A DNA stretch of 64,000 nt, taken from assembly GCA_902780025.1 (NCBI GenBank), contig CACZDV010000001.1, positions 152,338-216,337 on the forward strand, given 5' to 3'. The stretch comes from an uncultured Prevotellaceae bacterium. Its GTDB lineage: Bacteria > Bacteroidota > Bacteroidia > Bacteroidales > Bacteroidaceae. Positions within the stretch are counted from its first letter, which is position 1, and each line of letters begins with the position of its first letter. This document shows positions 32,449 through 39,361 of the stretch, one piece after another. The position numbers and the translations under genes are program-made. The notes beneath the pieces are model-generated. The model worked only from the letters and a program-made list of their open reading frames with translations. It did not search any database and was not told the DNA's origin.

Positions 32449-33807
32449 TCAGGTCCGTGGACCGCGCAGCGTCTCTACGATGCGAGCCAACTGGTTTGGA
32501 ATACGTATCTGCTGCGGACACTTTGACAGACACTCCTCGCAGTCTTGACAGGCGTAAGCCCAGGTCTTCTCTTCGGGGAGTGCCTTTTTGTAGGCATCCA
32601 TGAACTGCTGCTTACGCTCGGCGTAGTCGGGAGCCGACTTGTCGGGCAACGGCAGGATGTGGTTGGTGACAGCCTCGCTGTAGACGGCGAAGTTGCCGGG
32701 GATGTTCACACCGTAGGGGCAGGGCATGCAGTACTCGCAGGTGGTACAGGGGATGGTGGGGAAGCCCGACATCTGGTCGGCAATCTTGGCCAACAGCCGG
32801 TTCTCGGCCTCGGTGCAAACTTCAAGCGGCGAGAAGGTCTTGATGTTTTCCTCCAGATGGTCCATGCGGTTCATGCCGCTCAGGGTGGTCAGGATGTTGG
32901 GATAGGAACCCACCCAGCGGAAGGCCCAGCGGGCCGTGCTGTCATCGGGGCGCATCGCCTTCAGCTGGTCGGTCAGTTCGCTGGCCATACGTCCGAAGGC
33001 ACCGCCGCGCAGCGGTTCCATGACTACACACTGTACACCGGTCTTCTCACACTTGTCGTAGAGATACTCGGCGTCAGCATCCGAACGCCGGCCACCGCGC
33101 ATCGAAGCGTGGCGCCAGTCGAGGAAGTTCATCTGTATCTGCACGAAGTCCCAGTGATACTCTTCCTGATGGTCGAGCAGCCAGTCGAAGTCGCGCACAT
33201 CGCCGTGGTAGGAAAAACCGAGGTGCTTGATGCGTCCCTCCTTGCGCTCCTTGAGCAGGAAGTCGAGCACACCGTTGTCGAGGAAACGGCCCTTCAGCGA
33301 GTCCATGCCACCGCCGATGCCGTGGAGCAGGTAGTAGTCGATGTAGTCAACCTTCAGCTTCTCCAACGACCGTTCGTACAGTCCCTTCGACTCTTCGAAC
33401 GTCCATAGACGGCGGTTCTGGTTCGACATCTTCGTGGCTACGAAGTACTTGTCGCGGGGATGACGCGACAGGGCGTTGCCCATCAGCACCTCCGACTGTC
33501 CACCCATATACATGGGGGCCGTGTCGTAGTAGTTGACACCGTGCTCAATGGCGTAATCCACCAGTTCGTTGACCTCGTCCTGATTGTTGGGCAGTCGCAT
33601 CATGCCGAAGCCCAGGAGCGAGATTTCTTCTCCCGAACCGTGCTGGACGCGGTAGGTCATGCGGTTGTTGGCCGTCTTGCCTTTCTTTTCTTGCGCCAGG
33701 ACGTTGATGGGGTCGATGGCCATGAGTGCCATCGCCGATCCTGCTCCGATTCCTATGCGCCGCAGGAACTCCCGTCGGCTCATGCTGTTCTGTTTGTCGT
33801 TACTCAT
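32449..33807 (-). CDS. Tat-exported aldo/keto reductase with ferredoxin-type C-terminus
   Basis: The 452-residue protein starts with a twin-arginine signal (SRREFLRRIGIG, then an Ala-rich hydrophobic core). The aldo/keto reductase barrel follows (YYDTAPMY with the catalytic Tyr, KMSNQNRRLW, YIDYYLLHGIGG). The last 100 residues have Cys clusters CTTCEYCMPC and CQDCEECLSKC with Pro after the last Cys, fitting two 4Fe-4S sites. Such oxidoreductases are common in Bacteroidota and may reduce or oxidise sugars or quinones outside the cytoplasm; the substrate is unknown. It is the last gene of the minus-strand group with GH9 and two GH43, and its stop is 2 bases from that of GH97 (convergent). Confidence 0.9.
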   Translation of the reverse strand: MSNDKQNSMSRREFLRRIGIGAGSAMALMAIDPINVLAQEKKGKTANNRMTYRVQHGSGEEISLLGFGMMRLPNNQDEVNELVDYAIEHGVNYYDTAPMYMGGQSEVLMGNALSRHPRDKYFVATKMSNQNRRLWTFEESKGLYERSLEKLKVDYIDYYLLHGIGGGMDSLKGRFLDNGVLDFLLKERKEGRIKHLGFSYHGDVRDFDWLLDHQEEYHWDFVQIQMNFLDWRHASMRGGRRSDADAEYLYDKCEKTGVQCVVMEPLRGGAFGRMASELTDQLKAMRPDDSTARWAFRWVGSYPNILTTLSGMNRMDHLEENIKTFSPLEVCTEAENRLLAKIADQMSGFPTIPCTTCEYCMPCPYGVNIPGNFAVYSEAVTNHILPLPDKSAPDYAERKQQFMDAYKKALPEEKTWAYACQDCEECLSKCPQQIRIPNQLARIVETLRGPRT

Positions 33808-33831
33808 AAAGTCTTTGTTTTGGTTTTGTTG

Positions 33832-35553
33832 TTATTGCAGTTCAGCCTCTAACCAGCCGAGGAGGGCCAGGATGGAGGCGTTCCAGTTGATGGCTATTTC
33901 GTTGCTGGCGTAAGAGTCGGTGACATCGGTGTACGACTCGTCGGGCTGTTTCGACGGATAGACTTTTACTTCAGCAATGTCCTGCTGTTGCGGGTTGGGC
34001 CCTCCGGCCACCAGTCCTGGGAAGGGTGCCTCGATGTTGTCGGCCGCCGAGATGCGGTGATGCGGATGCATGGGACTCTTCGTGCCAAAGCCCGTGATGT
34101 AGCAGTAGCCCGTGGCGTTGCGTCCCAGGACATAGTCAGCATTTTCAAGAGCAGCAGTCAGGTATTTCTTGTCACCTGTCAGTCGGTAGGCAATGCAAAG
34201 GGTCACACCGTTGGCACCGAAGGTCTCGGCCAGACAGCCCCAGCCGAAGTCGCGCGGCGAGTTGCCGCAGGGTGTCTGGAATGATGACTTGGAAGTTGTG
34301 GCGACAAGACTGTCGCAGTAGGATAGAAGCCTCACCCCCAGCCCCTCTCCAACTGGAGAGGGGAGTGGTTTGTCTTGCGTCAGCCAGTCGTAGGTGCCGA
34401 GGGCGGCGACGTTACCCCAGGTCGGGGCCGAGAAACGGCGCGGCTGGTTCTTGGCGATGACCTCGGCAAACTGCGGGTCGCCCGTCAGCAGGTGTAACTC
34501 GGTAGCGGCCCAATACCACTCGTCGGTCAGGCTGAAGTCGCCGTATTCGCCAGTGGTGACGGCAGGCTTGTGCTGTTCGCTCATCCTGGCCTGCTGGTAG
34601 AGTACGCGGGGATTACGCTCGGCCCATCCGTAGGCAGCCATTGCGGCACGGGCAGCCTCGTCGGTGAACGTCGGGTAGTCCTTGTTACCCTTATAGATAC
34701 GGGCGGCCTGAGCCATGACGGCAGCAAAGTCGAGCGTGGCGGCAGTACTCTTCTGTACCACGTAGCGCTGTTGTTTGCAGTCCGTCGGCAGGATGAAACT
34801 CTCGAAGTTAGGCGTGGTCAGTTTGTGATAGACGCCACCGTCGTAGGGATCCTGCATGGTGAGCATCCAGCGCAGGTTGAAGTAGAGTTCGTCGAGCATG
34901 TCTGCCGTCTGGTTCTGACTCTCGGGAATGTTGACGGTCAGCGACTGGTAGTAGTCGCGGTTCTGCTCGTAGCTGCAGAGCATGATGCCGATGGAGAATG
35001 CCGAGTTGACGATGTATTTGTTATAGTCGCCAGCGTCGTACCAGCCGCCGGGCGACGAGATGATGCTTCCGGCAGGACGGCCTAAGGAGGCAGCCGAAGG
35101 ATGGACGAGCACCTTGGTGTCAGGATGTCCGACGGGACGGGCGTATGCTCCGGCATACTTGGCCTCGATGGCTACGCCGGAGCGGATGAGGTAGAAAGCC
35201 TTGAGTGTGGCGGCAGTAACGTCGCGCAGGGCGCCCTCTTTAACGGCAAACGTTGCCGACTCCTTGCCGCTGCTGATGGTATAGGTGCCGGGCTGTGTCA
35301 GACTGCTGAAGTCGATGACCGTGCGCTTCTTCCCCGACCACGGCGATGTAGCGGTACGAAGGACACGCGGCTTCACGGCCTTGCGGCCTGTGGCGGCATC
35401 CTTGATGGTGACAGACTTGGCTGTGCCTTCAACGACTGCGATTTTCTCTTGGTTGGGGTACATACCAACCTGATTGAGGCGGATTTGAGCCCCGGCGACT
35501 GTCGGCAGCGCAAGGAATGTGCCGAACAGCAGGGTGTAGATAGTTTTTGCCAT
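33832..35553 (-). CDS. GH9 family endoglucanase-like enzyme
   Basis: ATG at 35553 gives a signal peptide (AKTIYTLLFGTFLALPTVAGA); 22 upstream residues would also be in frame but do not fit. The protein is 573 residues: an N-terminal Ig-like domain (RLNQVGMYPNQEKIAVVEG, about 22-105) and the GH9 barrel with DAGD (Asp173, Asp176), the HPHHR block and the C-terminal acid NEIAIN (Glu552). These are the full catalytic residues of inverting GH9 cellulases and xyloglucanases. A stretch of about 14 residues (PLPSPVGEGLGVRLL, at 34330-34374) is encoded by a GC-rich hairpin repeat and is likely an in-frame insertion. It follows the GH43 at 35585 by 31 bases. Confidence 0.9.
   Translation of the reverse strand: MAKTIYTLLFGTFLALPTVAGAQIRLNQVGMYPNQEKIAVVEGTAKSVTIKDAATGRKAVKPRVLRTATSPWSGKKRTVIDFSSLTQPGTYTISSGKESATFAVKEGALRDVTAATLKAFYLIRSGVAIEAKYAGAYARPVGHPDTKVLVHPSAASLGRPAGSIISSPGGWYDAGDYNKYIVNSAFSIGIMLCSYEQNRDYYQSLTVNIPESQNQTADMLDELYFNLRWMLTMQDPYDGGVYHKLTTPNFESFILPTDCKQQRYVVQKSTAATLDFAAVMAQAARIYKGNKDYPTFTDEAARAAMAAYGWAERNPRVLYQQARMSEQHKPAVTTGEYGDFSLTDEWYWAATELHLLTGDPQFAEVIAKNQPRRFSAPTWGNVAALGTYDWLTQDKPLPSPVGEGLGVRLLSYCDSLVATTSKSSFQTPCGNSPRDFGWGCLAETFGANGVTLCIAYRLTGDKKYLTAALENADYVLGRNATGYCYITGFGTKSPMHPHHRISAADNIEAPFPGLVAGGPNPQQQDIAEVKVYPSKQPDESYTDVTDSYASNEIAINWNASILALLGWLEAELQ
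34330..34374. repeat. GC-rich hairpin repeat inserted in frame in GH9
   Basis: CCCCTCTCCA (34342-34351) and TGGAGAGGGG (34354-34363) form a perfect 10 bp stem with a 2-base centre, preceded by CCTCACCCCCAG. This CACCCCCAGCCCCTCTCC type of repeat is familiar to me from other Bacteroidota genomes. It lies inside the GH9 coding region without breaking the frame. Confidence 0.8.
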
Positions 35554-35571
35554 TAGATAAAAGGTTAGGAA

Positions 35572-35604
35572 GGAGCTTCCGCAATCAATGATTGCGGAAG
35601 TTCC
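35572..35604 (-). repeat. Near-perfect hairpin over the GH43 stop codon
   Basis: CTTCCGCAATCA (35576-35587) and TGATTGCGGAAG (35589-35600) are perfect 12 bp arms around a single A; four more pairs (one G-T) extend it to 35572-35604. The arms include the last codons and stop of the GH43 gene and the start of the gap before GH9. With no T run it is more likely an intercistronic stabilising or processing hairpin than a terminator. Confidence 0.75.
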
Positions 35605-37060
35605 ATTTCGAATTGTCACTATTGAAGTCGTACTCGGCCAGTGTGGGAGTCGAGTCGCCTGCAGAGTAGAGGCAGAAGTGCTTGTTCAGTCCTTCGCGTC
35701 CGGGGATAACCTTCGGCATGATGCGGAAGGTACCGTCGGTGAGCTGCTCGATGCGCCACAGCTGTTCGTCGGCTCCTGTGTAGGCAGGAACGGTGGTCAC
35801 CTCGCAGTCGGCAGTAGCAGCCAGGGCGCGCTCAGTGCCGTCGATGGTAATCTTGAAGTACGGACCGCCTAAGTAGCCGCCCTTACCCTCGGCGGGCTGC
35901 ACGTTCCAGCGCTGCCAGGGACGGAACATATAGTCGCCGATACGGGCGGGGATATTGCCTTCCGGCCACTTGCCCTTTACCTCGTCCAGCGTCTGGTTGG
36001 CCACGGGCTGTGGGGGAGCAGCATTCTGCTGCGGACGGCCGAAACCGCCGAAACCACCCTGACGGGCGACATTCATGCGAACGAAGTCGACAGCCAGTTC
36101 CAAGGCGTAGCCACGGCGCTCGCTCTCAATCTCGAAGACACCGCCCTTGAACTGCTCGCCACCTACGGGCCAGTCGTTCTTCCAGAGCAGGGGACGGATA
36201 GCCAGGGTGGAACGGCCGCCCATGTCGAAGTCGGCCTCCCAGTGGAACGACAGAATCTCCACACCCTCGTCGATGATGGTACGGCCGAAGTGTCCGGCAC
36301 CCGTCTTGCGGTCGCCAGCGGCAATCACCATTTTACCACCTCCTTGATACATATCGCGGCCTACATTATCTATATAGGGACCCTGTACGCTCTTGGCGCG
36401 GCCTACCACTATATTATAGGTAGAGTTCACACCGTCGCAGCAGGTGCCGTGGGTACCCAGCAGATAGTACCAGCCATTGCGGTAGATCAGGTCGCTGGCC
36501 TCACAGTCGATGGCAATGTCCTTCTCCTTGTTACCACTGACGCGAAAGCCCGTCTTGGGGTCAATTTCGATGAGTCGGATGCTGCCGAAGTAGGTGCCGT
36601 AGCTGGCCCACAGGCGACCCGTCGTCGGGTCGAGCAACAGACCGGGGTCGATGGCGTCCTGGTCTTCCATGCCGTCGCTGGCACATACTTCAACGGCCTC
36701 TGTCCACTTGAAGTCGGGTGACTTCGGGTCGAGGGTCTTGTTCCACATCGTCAGGATGCGGCCGGCATGACCGCCACCGAGTCCACCACCCGTAGCACCG
36801 TAGATGCAGAGGTAGCGGTCGCCAATCTTCAATACGTCGGGGGCTGCACCGCCACCGGGGCGCTCAGCGCCGCTGTGCCAGCTCCAGCCATCTTCAGAGA
36901 TGAGGCCTCCGCCGCCGGTGCCGAAGGTATAGTACTTACCGTCGCACTCGGCGATGGTCGAGGGATCGTGGATGTAGGGTTCGCCTACTTGCGCCCTTAC
37001 AGGGCTAATGAATAGTGAACAGTGAATAGTGAATAGTATCGCTGATATTCTTGTCTTCAT
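35585..37060 (-). CDS. GH43 family arabinanase/arabinofuranosidase-like enzyme
   Basis: The 491-residue secreted enzyme has a GH43 propeller with Asp in YIHDPSTI, Asp in QDAIDPGLLLD and Glu in DCEASDLIY, the three catalytic acids, then a C-terminal beta domain (about 350-491) with a Gly/Gln/Pro-rich linker. It most resembles the arabinan-type GH43 enzymes by the HDPS and GGG patterns, but specificity is uncertain. The signal peptide is unusual: its hydrophobic core (ILFTIHCSLFIS) is read from a 7-base repeat array at 37010-37037. The gene ends in a hairpin and is followed by GH9. Confidence 0.85.
   Translation of the reverse strand: MKTRISAILFTIHCSLFISPVRAQVGEPYIHDPSTIAECDGKYYTFGTGGGGLISEDGWSWHSGAERPGGGAAPDVLKIGDRYLCIYGATGGGLGGGHAGRILTMWNKTLDPKSPDFKWTEAVEVCASDGMEDQDAIDPGLLLDPTTGRLWASYGTYFGSIRLIEIDPKTGFRVSGNKEKDIAIDCEASDLIYRNGWYYLLGTHGTCCDGVNSTYNIVVGRAKSVQGPYIDNVGRDMYQGGGKMVIAAGDRKTGAGHFGRTIIDEGVEILSFHWEADFDMGGRSTLAIRPLLWKNDWPVGGEQFKGGVFEIESERRGYALELAVDFVRMNVARQGGFGGFGRPQQNAAPPQPVANQTLDEVKGKWPEGNIPARIGDYMFRPWQRWNVQPAEGKGGYLGGPYFKITIDGTERALAATADCEVTTVPAYTGADEQLWRIEQLTDGTFRIMPKVIPGREGLNKHFCLYSAGDSTPTLAEYDFNSDNSKWNFRNH
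37010..37037. repeat. 7-base array (GAATAGT / GAACAGT) encoding a signal peptide core
   Basis: Four units GAATAGT, GAACAGT, GAATAGT, GAATAGT (plus strand). Read on the minus strand in the gene frame they encode the Phe/Thr/Ile/His/Cys/Ser/Leu core of the export signal of the GH43 protein. Confidence 0.9.
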
Positions 37061-37062
37061 AA

Positions 37063-39171
37063 TTATTGTGCTTTGATTGAATAGTTCTTGACAGGGTTAC
37101 CTTTCTCATCGAGGAAGCGGACGCAGAAGTCGCTCATGCCGGGGCCGTTGATGATGGCACCGCGCAGGATGTTGCGGCCCTTCTTCAGGGTGATACGGTT
37201 CGACATGGCGTCGTCCTTCACCATACGGCGGTCGCCGCTGAGCAGCAGGACTTCCTCGCCGTTGAGCCACCACATAGAGGCTGAGTTGGAACCGACGGCC
37301 AGACGGACGTTCTCGATGTCCTCGTCACAGTCGATGATGGTGACGGCCCAGAAGAGGACGCCGTAGACCTTCTCACCCCACTTCTCGGCGAAGCGGAACA
37401 GTTTGACATTATAGTTCTCGCTATCGAGGGCATGCCACGTAAGGTTCTGGGTGACGGTCTTCACCTGAGGTCCTTCAGGCATCTGCTGTGCTCCACGACC
37501 AAAGCCTGCGGGAGCCTGTTCCTGCTTGAACACGGCCTTGACCTTCTGGCCGTTCTTCGGCACGATGGTCTGCTGGCCCTTGAAGTATTCGCGGTTGAAG
37601 TGTTCGCGGAGGTAGCTGTCGGTAAAGACGGTATTACCGCTGTTGGGCTTGTCAATAGGCTCTAAGAGCAGCCAGCGGTGGATGAATCCCTCATTGTCGG
37701 GCTGTGCCGACGGCGTGGTGACGGCCGAGAAATACTTGGGACGGTTCTTGAACTGTACCCAGTCCACCGAGACGGCACCGTTCCCCTCGTTGGTGATGAC
37801 GAGGTCGGTGACACCCTTCGGTGTGTACTCCAAGGCAGCCGTTTGCGTCAGCCACTGGTTACGCAGGTCGCGGCGGAAACGGCTCATCATCGGATTAGCG
37901 GCAGCACCGGCGGGCTGTTCGGGCGGTCTCACCGTCATCTTAAAGCGGGCCAGCACCTTGCCGGTGGCACTCTTCTCACGGATGCAGAACTCGGTGTCGT
38001 CAGAGGCCTTGGCGCTGAGAATGATATAGCCGTCGGTGAGACAACTGAAGTCAATGTCCTTATAAAGTGACCAGCTGCCCTTCTTCGGCAGGGTGACGCA
38101 ACCGCCCTTCATGCAGTTGGCGGTGTCCACATATTCAGTCGTGGCATCAGTACTGGCTGAGCTGTAGCGGTCAATCTGAATCTTCTCCGTGGCTTGGTTG
38201 ATACCCACGCCGCGCATGGATTCCTTGATTTCCTGAATCGTACCGTCAGCATTGAACGTCAGCTTCTCGATGCAGACCGAGCGGCGCTTGTCGTCCTTCG
38301 GCGAGAAGAAGTTGGTGTGGTAGAAGAAATACCACTGTCCTTTGTAGTTCACGATGCTATGGTGGTTGGTCCAGCAGCCGTTGGGGTGCTCGGCCATGAT
38401 GATACCCTTGTATTCGTAGGGCCCCATCGGGTTCTTACTCATGGCGTAGCCGATGACCTCAGTATTTTCCCTCACGTAGGGGTACGTCAGGTAGTAGTTG
38501 CCGTTATATTCGAAAGCGAACGGGCCTTCTGCCTGACGGTTGGGCAGGTCTTTCAGGCAGTTGACACCGAGCATCTCAAACTCGCGCTCGCCAAACTTGA
38601 CCTTTTCCTTTGGGGTATCGTCAGCCAGTTCCTTCATATTGGGCTTGAGCTTGGCGCAACGACCGTTGCCCCAGAAGATGTAGGCATTGCCGTCAGAGGC
38701 CTGGAGTACGCAGGGGTCGATGCCGTTGATACCCTTGATGGGCTCTGGCTCAGGAATGAACGGCCCCTCGGGACTGTCGGCGATGGCTACGCCCACAGCG
38801 AAGCCACCTCTGCCTTCAGCGGGAGCAGACGGAAAATAGAAATAGTATTTTCCGTTCCGCTCGACGCAGTCGGGTGCCCACATCGAGTAGGAATCCTTTC
38901 TCACCCAGGGCACTTTGTTCTGGGTGACAATCATGCCGTGGTCGGTCCAGTCGGTTAGGTTCTCTGACGAGAAGACGTGATAGTCCTCCATGCAGAACCA
39001 GTCCTTCCTCGCACCTTCGGGCGGGAAGATGTCATGCGACGGGTAGAGATACACCTTATTATTAAATACGCGCGCAGTAGGGTCTGCCGAGAACTGGTCT
39101 CGGATGACCGGGTTTTGTGCCGCCGCCATCAGAGGTAGGGCAAGCAACAAGAGGGTTAAGGGTTGTTTCAT
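37063..39171 (-). CDS. GH43 family xylosidase/arabinofuranosidase with C-terminal beta domains
   Basis: ATG at 39171 gives a clear signal peptide (KQPLTLLLLALPLMAAAQ); the frame is open 20 codons further up. The 702-residue protein has a GH43 propeller with Asp in FSADPTARV, Asp in NGIDPCVL and Glu in RQAEGPFAF, fitting the GH43 acids. A CBM6-like region (about 355-490) and a second C-terminal beta domain (about 560-702, MWWLNGEEV, GRNILRG) follow. It is first of the minus-strand group GH43, GH43, GH9, reductase, and is divergent from the GH3-SusC-SusD operon, which suggests shared control. Confidence 0.85.
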   Translation of the reverse strand: MKQPLTLLLLALPLMAAAQNPVIRDQFSADPTARVFNNKVYLYPSHDIFPPEGARKDWFCMEDYHVFSSENLTDWTDHGMIVTQNKVPWVRKDSYSMWAPDCVERNGKYYFYFPSAPAEGRGGFAVGVAIADSPEGPFIPEPEPIKGINGIDPCVLQASDGNAYIFWGNGRCAKLKPNMKELADDTPKEKVKFGEREFEMLGVNCLKDLPNRQAEGPFAFEYNGNYYLTYPYVRENTEVIGYAMSKNPMGPYEYKGIIMAEHPNGCWTNHHSIVNYKGQWYFFYHTNFFSPKDDKRRSVCIEKLTFNADGTIQEIKESMRGVGINQATEKIQIDRYSSASTDATTEYVDTANCMKGGCVTLPKKGSWSLYKDIDFSCLTDGYIILSAKASDDTEFCIREKSATGKVLARFKMTVRPPEQPAGAAANPMMSRFRRDLRNQWLTQTAALEYTPKGVTDLVITNEGNGAVSVDWVQFKNRPKYFSAVTTPSAQPDNEGFIHRWLLLEPIDKPNSGNTVFTDSYLREHFNREYFKGQQTIVPKNGQKVKAVFKQEQAPAGFGRGAQQMPEGPQVKTVTQNLTWHALDSENYNVKLFRFAEKWGEKVYGVLFWAVTIIDCDEDIENVRLAVGSNSASMWWLNGEEVLLLSGDRRMVKDDAMSNRITLKKGRNILRGAIINGPGMSDFCVRFLDEKGNPVKNYSIKAQ

Positions 39172-39202
39172 AAACTTGTTGTTGGTTATTAAATTGTTTT
39201 TG

Positions 39203-39210
39203 CAAAGATA
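39203..39210 (-). promoter_or_regulatory. -7 element (TATCTTTG) for the GH43-GH43-GH9 group
   Basis: On the minus strand TATCTTTG lies 32 bases before the start at 39171. A TTG is 18 bases upstream of it, one base short of the usual spacing. Confidence 0.65.
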
Positions 39211-39316
39211 AACAAAAAGTCTCATAAACAAGGCTAAAATGGGCTATTATTTTGCTTTTGTTACGAAGATGAAAGATTCTGAAACATTCCGACAAATGTT
39301 TCTGCGCCCAAAACAC

Positions 39317-39324
39317 TAACTTTG
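39317..39324 (+). promoter_or_regulatory. -7 element (TAACTTTG) for the GH3-SusC-SusD operon
   Basis: TAACTTTG is 37 bases before the GH3 start. No clear TTTG box at 19-20 bases, so the promoter may need an activator. Confidence 0.6.
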
Positions 39325-39361
39325 CCGACAAATTCGTAATAAGAGTTTACCAATAACATCT

